Positions 38,866 to 42,114 of a stretch of DNA of 42,114 nucleotides are shown here, one piece after another (the stretch's first letter is position 1; every line of letters begins with the position of its first letter). Source of the stretch: Comamonadaceae bacterium. Lineage in GTDB: Bacteria; Pseudomonadota; Gammaproteobacteria; Burkholderiales; Burkholderiaceae_C. The stretch covers positions 2,086 through 44,199 of the forward strand of contig JAUMYU010000011.1 of assembly GCA_030528485.1 (NCBI GenBank). Direction: 5' to 3'. The notes under the pieces are model-generated. The model did not search any database and was not told the DNA's origin. It saw only the letters and a program-made list of their open reading frames with translations. Made by a program: the position numbers and the translations under genes.

Positions 38866-40788
38866 TTAAGGCTTCGGGCGCTGAACCAGAAATTCGGCCT
38901 TGTAGTCGTGTTTGAGGGTTTCGTAATAAGCGCTGGTTTCGGCGGCGGTGAGCATTTGGGCCAGTTGCATGTCGTAGCCCGCTTGCAGCAATTGCCGCTC
39001 TTGCGCGTCTTGCGAGGGATCCAGCAGCGGGGCCACGTCCTTGACGTGGACGACAAGGTAGCTGCCGTCGTTTTGGGGCAAGCCCAGCAGTTGGGGCAAG
39101 CTGGCCACGGGCTGGAGCATGATTTGCTCGATGCTGGCGGCATCCAGGCCGTGGGCGTTTTGCCGGGAGACGGCCACGCTTTCATCGGCGCGGATGGCGG
39201 CCGCATCGGCTTTGCCGCTTTGCAGGGCGGCCTCGCCTGCGGCCTGGGCGAGCTTGGCCGATTCTTGCGCGACGTACAACTGCTGGACTTGTTCGCGCAC
39301 TTGCTCAAACGGTTGCACCTGCGCGGGATGGACTTGCAGCACGCGCGCGGTGACGATTTGCTCGCTGCCAGTGTCCACGGCTTCGATGTTTTCCTTGTCT
39401 TGCTTGGCGCGCGGGGCGAACAAGGCATCCAGCACGGCTTGCGATTGCAGCTCTTTGGGCGCATCGGGCGCGGGCGCCTGGGCAATGCCGTTGGCGGTCT
39501 GGATGCGCAGGCCCAGCTCGTCCGCCAGGGGTTGCAAGGAATTGGCCTGTTCGTGCGCGAGGTTGCGCATTTGCTCGGCTTTCTCAATGAACTGGCTGCG
39601 CGCCTGGTTGTTCTTGACGTCTTGCAGCAAACGCTCGCGCAGTTCTTCGTAAGCGGGGATTTTGGCGGGATCGACTTTCACCAACTCAATGATGTGAAAG
39701 CCGTATTCGGTGGGGATGACTTCGCTGATGGCGCCTTGCTCCATGCTGAAAACGGCGGCGTCGAACTCGGGCACCATGGCGCCGCGCTCGAAAAAGCCCA
39801 GATCGCCGCCCGCATCGCGGGTGCCAGGGTCTTCCGACTCGGCCTTGGCGATGGCGGCAAATTGGCCGGGATCCTGGCGCAGCCTGGCCAGGGCGGCATC
39901 GGCTTTGGCGCGGATTTGCGCGCGCTGCTCGCTGGACATGGAGGCATCCGTCGCATAAAGGATATGGCGCGCCTGGCGCTTTTCCTTGGACTGGGCGTAA
40001 GCGGCTTTGTTGTTGTCGTAATAGCTGCGCAGCTCATCCTCGGCGATCTGGATGGTGTTGGCCACATCGCTCAGGTTGAGCGCCACGTATTGCACATCCA
40101 GCAGCTCGGGGCGCTGGAATTGGCTTTGATGCGCGTCGTAGTAAGCGCGCAAGGCTTCGTCCGTCACGGCGACTTTGGCGGCGAAATCGGCGGGTGCGAA
40201 ACGCTGGATGCCGACATTGCGGCGCTGGAACAGCGCATTGGCGGCCAACGCGCTTTGCACGGGTGTTGCCAGCGAGGATTGCTGCACGATGCCCAGCACT
40301 TGCTGCAAGGCGATTTGGTAGCGCACGTTGGCTTCGTAGCTTTCCGCCGTCAAGCCATTGGCGCGCAGCATTTCGCGGTACGCAGTGGTGTCGATACGGC
40401 CATTGGCATCGCGCAAGGCGGCGATTTCGGGCTGGTTTTGCAGCTCGCGCGCCAGCAGGCCGTTGCTGACGAGATAGCGGCGCTCGCGCACGACATCGGC
40501 CAGAACCTGATCGCGCACCATGCGCTCCAGCACGGCATAGCGTTGCGCGGGCGAGTCCAGCAGCGCCGGGCTGATTTGGCTGTTTTGCGCGCGGGCGAGA
40601 TCGGCGAAGCGAGTGTGCTCATAGTCCCACTCGTTCTGGGTGATCTCCACCCCGCCGACTTTGGCAACAACAGCGCTGCGCTGGTGCAGCATTGAAGGGT
40701 CGATGCCCACGAGGACGAAGGCAAAAATGACCAGCGGGAAAAAGCCGATCATGACCAGCTTGAGGTGCTTGCGGATGAAATCAAACAT
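38866..40788 (-). CDS. ppiD: Peptidyl-prolyl cis-trans isomerase / chaperone PpiD (SurA_N type)
   Basis: 640 residues from the ATG at 40788 (MFDFIRKHLKLVM); the upstream extension overlaps the terminator of the next unit. One N-terminal membrane helix GFFPLVIFAFVLVG (about 15-30) anchors a periplasmic chaperone domain (SurA_N-like, about 35-240). The parvulin domain (about 265-365) contains RQARHILYA, RDAGGDLGFFERGAMVPEFD and EYGFHIIELV. A long C-terminal domain with coiled-coil tendency follows. PpiD works at the Sec translocon exit on nascent outer-membrane and periplasmic proteins. The position after hupB and tRNA-Val is a conserved betaproteobacterial order as far as I know. Confidence 0.95.
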   Translation of the reverse strand: MFDFIRKHLKLVMIGFFPLVIFAFVLVGIDPSMLHQRSAVVAKVGGVEITQNEWDYEHTRFADLARAQNSQISPALLDSPAQRYAVLERMVRDQVLADVVRERRYLVSNGLLARELQNQPEIAALRDANGRIDTTAYREMLRANGLTAESYEANVRYQIALQQVLGIVQQSSLATPVQSALAANALFQRRNVGIQRFAPADFAAKVAVTDEALRAYYDAHQSQFQRPELLDVQYVALNLSDVANTIQIAEDELRSYYDNNKAAYAQSKEKRQARHILYATDASMSSEQRAQIRAKADAALARLRQDPGQFAAIAKAESEDPGTRDAGGDLGFFERGAMVPEFDAAVFSMEQGAISEVIPTEYGFHIIELVKVDPAKIPAYEELRERLLQDVKNNQARSQFIEKAEQMRNLAHEQANSLQPLADELGLRIQTANGIAQAPAPDAPKELQSQAVLDALFAPRAKQDKENIEAVDTGSEQIVTARVLQVHPAQVQPFEQVREQVQQLYVAQESAKLAQAAGEAALQSGKADAAAIRADESVAVSRQNAHGLDAASIEQIMLQPVASLPQLLGLPQNDGSYLVVHVKDVAPLLDPSQDAQERQLLQAGYDMQLAQMLTAAETSAYYETLKHDYKAEFLVQRPKP

Positions 40789-40850
40789 GCGGATGGAGTG
40801 AGAAAGAGCGTGCCAGCAGGGGGAGGGGCTAACGCCTGGGCGCGAGCCAT

Positions 40851-40889
40851 AAAACAAAAGGGCGATCCCGCGTGGGTCGCCCTTTGCTT
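40851..40889 (-). terminator. Terminator after hupB and tRNA-Val
   Basis: On the minus strand AAAGGGCGACCC pairs with GGGATCGCCCTTT, with one bulge, followed by TGTTTT. It separates tRNA-Val from ppiD. Confidence 0.8.
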
Positions 40890-40951
40890 GTTCGCCCTGT
40901 CGCTCGCTTTGGTTGGCTTATCGCGATGTATTTCGGAACGAAGATCGGTGG

Positions 40952-41027
40952 TGGTGGGTGCTAACGGGGTCGAACCGCTGACCTACGCCTTGTAAGGGCG
41001 CCGCTCTACCAACTGAGCTAAGCACCC
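40952..41027 (-). tRNA. tRNA-Val (anticodon TAC)
   Basis: 76-nt cloverleaf on the minus strand. Acceptor GGGTGCT pairs with AGCACCC, with D-arm GCTCAGTTGGTAGAGC. The anticodon stem GCGCC/GGCGT encloses CTTACAA (anticodon TAC). The T-arm is CAGCG-GTTCGAC-CCCGT, and ACCA is encoded. It lies 15 bases after the hupB stop and is probably on the same transcript. Confidence 0.97.
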
Positions 41028-41042
41028 ACTGATCGAAGCCGC

Positions 41043-41315
41043 TTATTTTACGGCATCTTTGAGCGCTTTTCCGGCTCGGAACTTGGGAACACGCGATTTT
41101 TTGATTTTTATTTCTTCGCCAGTTTTGGGGTTGCGGCCTTTGCGGGCGGCGCGCACAGAGACTTCAAAGGTGCCAAAACCGACGATGGAGACGGTGCCGC
41201 CCTTTTTCAGCGTGGTTTGGATGGCGCCAATGGTCGCTTCCAGCGCACGCGAGGCGGCTGCTTTGGAGATATCCGCGGTGCTGGCGATGTGCTCGATAAG
41301 TTCAGTTTTATTCAC
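41043..41315 (-). CDS. hupB: DNA-binding protein HU-beta
   Basis: 90 residues, the exact HU length. The start is the GTG at 41315 (read [11 protein letters not shown] after the initiator) with AAAGAGG upstream; the open frame further upstream is not HU-like. The conserved DNA-binding arm region reads [20 protein letters not shown], with the intercalating Pro at the tip, followed by [22 protein letters not shown] bends and compacts DNA and organises the nucleoid. It is followed by tRNA-Val and a terminator. Confidence 0.97.
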   Translation of the reverse strand: MNKTELIEHIASTADISKAAASRALEATIGAIQTTLKKGGTVSIVGFGTFEVSVRAARKGRNPKTGEEIKIKKSRVPKFRAGKALKDAVK

Positions 41316-41506
41316 GGTATGCCTCTTTGTCGGTGAAAAGTGGTGTCGGGTAAGCAGTGGCAGCGGGTGGCGGGCAGAACGGCTGGCGCTATCCATCACA
41401 TCCAGGGCGTGTGCCAGGGCGCGTTCGGGCGATTAGAAAAGGCCGTTGAGGGCGCTGTCAAGCCTGTGGCGCGCCGACGGGGCGCTGCGGCCCAAAGGGC
41501 GCGATT

Positions 41507-42091
41507 CTACTGAGGCAAACGGGAGCGAATCTCCAAAAACGCCTGTTGCAAGTAATAAATCATGGACCAGATCGTCAAGCCTGCGGCCAGCCACAGCAGG
41601 GCTTGGCCAGTCGGCAAGGTGGGCAGGCCCAGCAGGCGGCCATCGAACAGCAAAAAGGGGATGGCAATCATTTGGGCAGTGGTCTTGAGTTTGCCGACCA
41701 TGTGCACGGCCACGCTTTTGGAGGCGCCAATTTGCGCCATCCATTCGCGCAAGGCGGAGATGGTGAGCTCGCGGCCGATGATGATGAGGGCGACAAAGAT
41801 GTCGATGCGGTGCAGGTGCAGCAACAGCAGCAAGCAGGTGCATACCAGGAGTTTGTCGGCGACGGGGTCGAGAAAAGCGCCGAAGGCGGAGGTTTGGCGC
41901 CATTTGCGCGCCAGATAGCCGTCCAGCCAGTCGGTGACGGCCACGAGAACAAACAGCCAGGCGGCAATGGTGTTGGCCCAGTGGATGCTGCCTGTTTGCA
42001 GCCAACTCGCTGGCAGGTAATACACCAACACGATGAGCGGAACGGCGGCGATGCGGCTGAGGGTGAGTAGGGTAGGGATGGTTAATGACAT
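41507..42091 (-). CDS. pgsA: CDP-diacylglycerol--glycerol-3-phosphate 3-phosphatidyltransferase
   Basis: 194-residue CDP-alcohol phosphatidyltransferase making phosphatidylglycerol phosphate in the inner membrane. The family motif D-x2-D-G-x2-A-R-x8-G-x3-D-x3-D is complete: DWLDGYLARKW followed by GAFLDPVADK (about 53-80). The N-terminus MSLTIPTLLTLSRIAAVPLI and four to six hydrophobic helices fit PgsA. The start at 42091 is 23 bases from the window end, so an upstream neighbour cannot be seen. No terminator is evident before hupB; 41316-41506 probably contains the hupB promoter but no clear box was identified. Confidence 0.96.
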   Translation of the reverse strand: MSLTIPTLLTLSRIAAVPLIVLVYYLPASWLQTGSIHWANTIAAWLFVLVAVTDWLDGYLARKWRQTSAFGAFLDPVADKLLVCTCLLLLLHLHRIDIFVALIIIGRELTISALREWMAQIGASKSVAVHMVGKLKTTAQMIAIPFLLFDGRLLGLPTLPTGQALLWLAAGLTIWSMIYYLQQAFLEIRSRLPQ

Positions 42092-42114
42092 AGCGGCTTG
42101 CTGTGAGAGCCTGT

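Overview
The window is G+C-rich bacterial chromosome with tightly packed genes. Gene content and order point to a betaproteobacterium of the Burkholderiales, most likely Comamonadaceae. The best pointers are an ECF sigma factor followed by DUF3619 and DUF3106 genes, divergent from ilvB-ilvN-ilvC; hupB, tRNA-Val and ppiD in a row; and several CoA-dependent catabolic genes. No phage, insertion sequence, plasmid gene or CRISPR array was seen.

Layout. 1-8268 (+) is a catabolic island: a branched-chain/aromatic-acid type ABC transporter (livHMGF, livH cut by the window edge), a 4HBT thioesterase, a RidA-family protein, a fused enoyl-CoA hydratase/3-hydroxyacyl-CoA dehydrogenase, a 3-oxoadipyl-CoA-type thiolase and a second hotdog thioesterase. 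cobO (8280) and a lone hisD (9124) follow. 10589-12687 (-) is the sigma/DUF3619/DUF3106 module. 12955-16664 (+) is ilvBNC. 16765-17031 holds a degenerate repeat and a TonB-receptor remnant, followed by cobB-cobU. 19695-27074 (-) carries ahpF, ahpC (with an OxyR-like site), an AraC regulator, a flavin reductase remnant, a luciferase-like monooxygenase and a TonB receptor. 27415-30505 (+) is a DUF898/M48 protease/lipoprotein operon. 30604-33908 (-) has nth, a surface protein with a C-terminal sorting-like tail, a CoA transferase and a universal stress protein. tRNA-Pro and an orphan fused malonate-decarboxylase-like gene are on +. The window ends (-) with can, ivd, a thioesterase, tRNA-His, ppiD, tRNA-Val, hupB and pgsA.

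The most striking signal is a dispersed family of about 79-bp AT-rich intergenic elements: seven good copies and one decayed copy. They share terminal inverted arms, a fixed 35-nt distance from the left arm to a central ATGCCGAAA-like core, and a left arm whose flanks covary (TTTAC/GTAAA, TTTCC/GGAAA, TTTC/GAAA). All four convergent gene junctions in the window carry a copy. Seven of eight copies lie just 3' of a gene in the same orientation. I do not recognise this as a named element.

Other points: a four-run G tract sits on the ribosome binding site of the DUF898 gene; there is a perfect 25-bp inverted repeat beside ivd; a direct-repeat operator candidate lies upstream of the monooxygenase; and two gene remnants (TonB receptor, flavin reductase) suggest ongoing gene loss.
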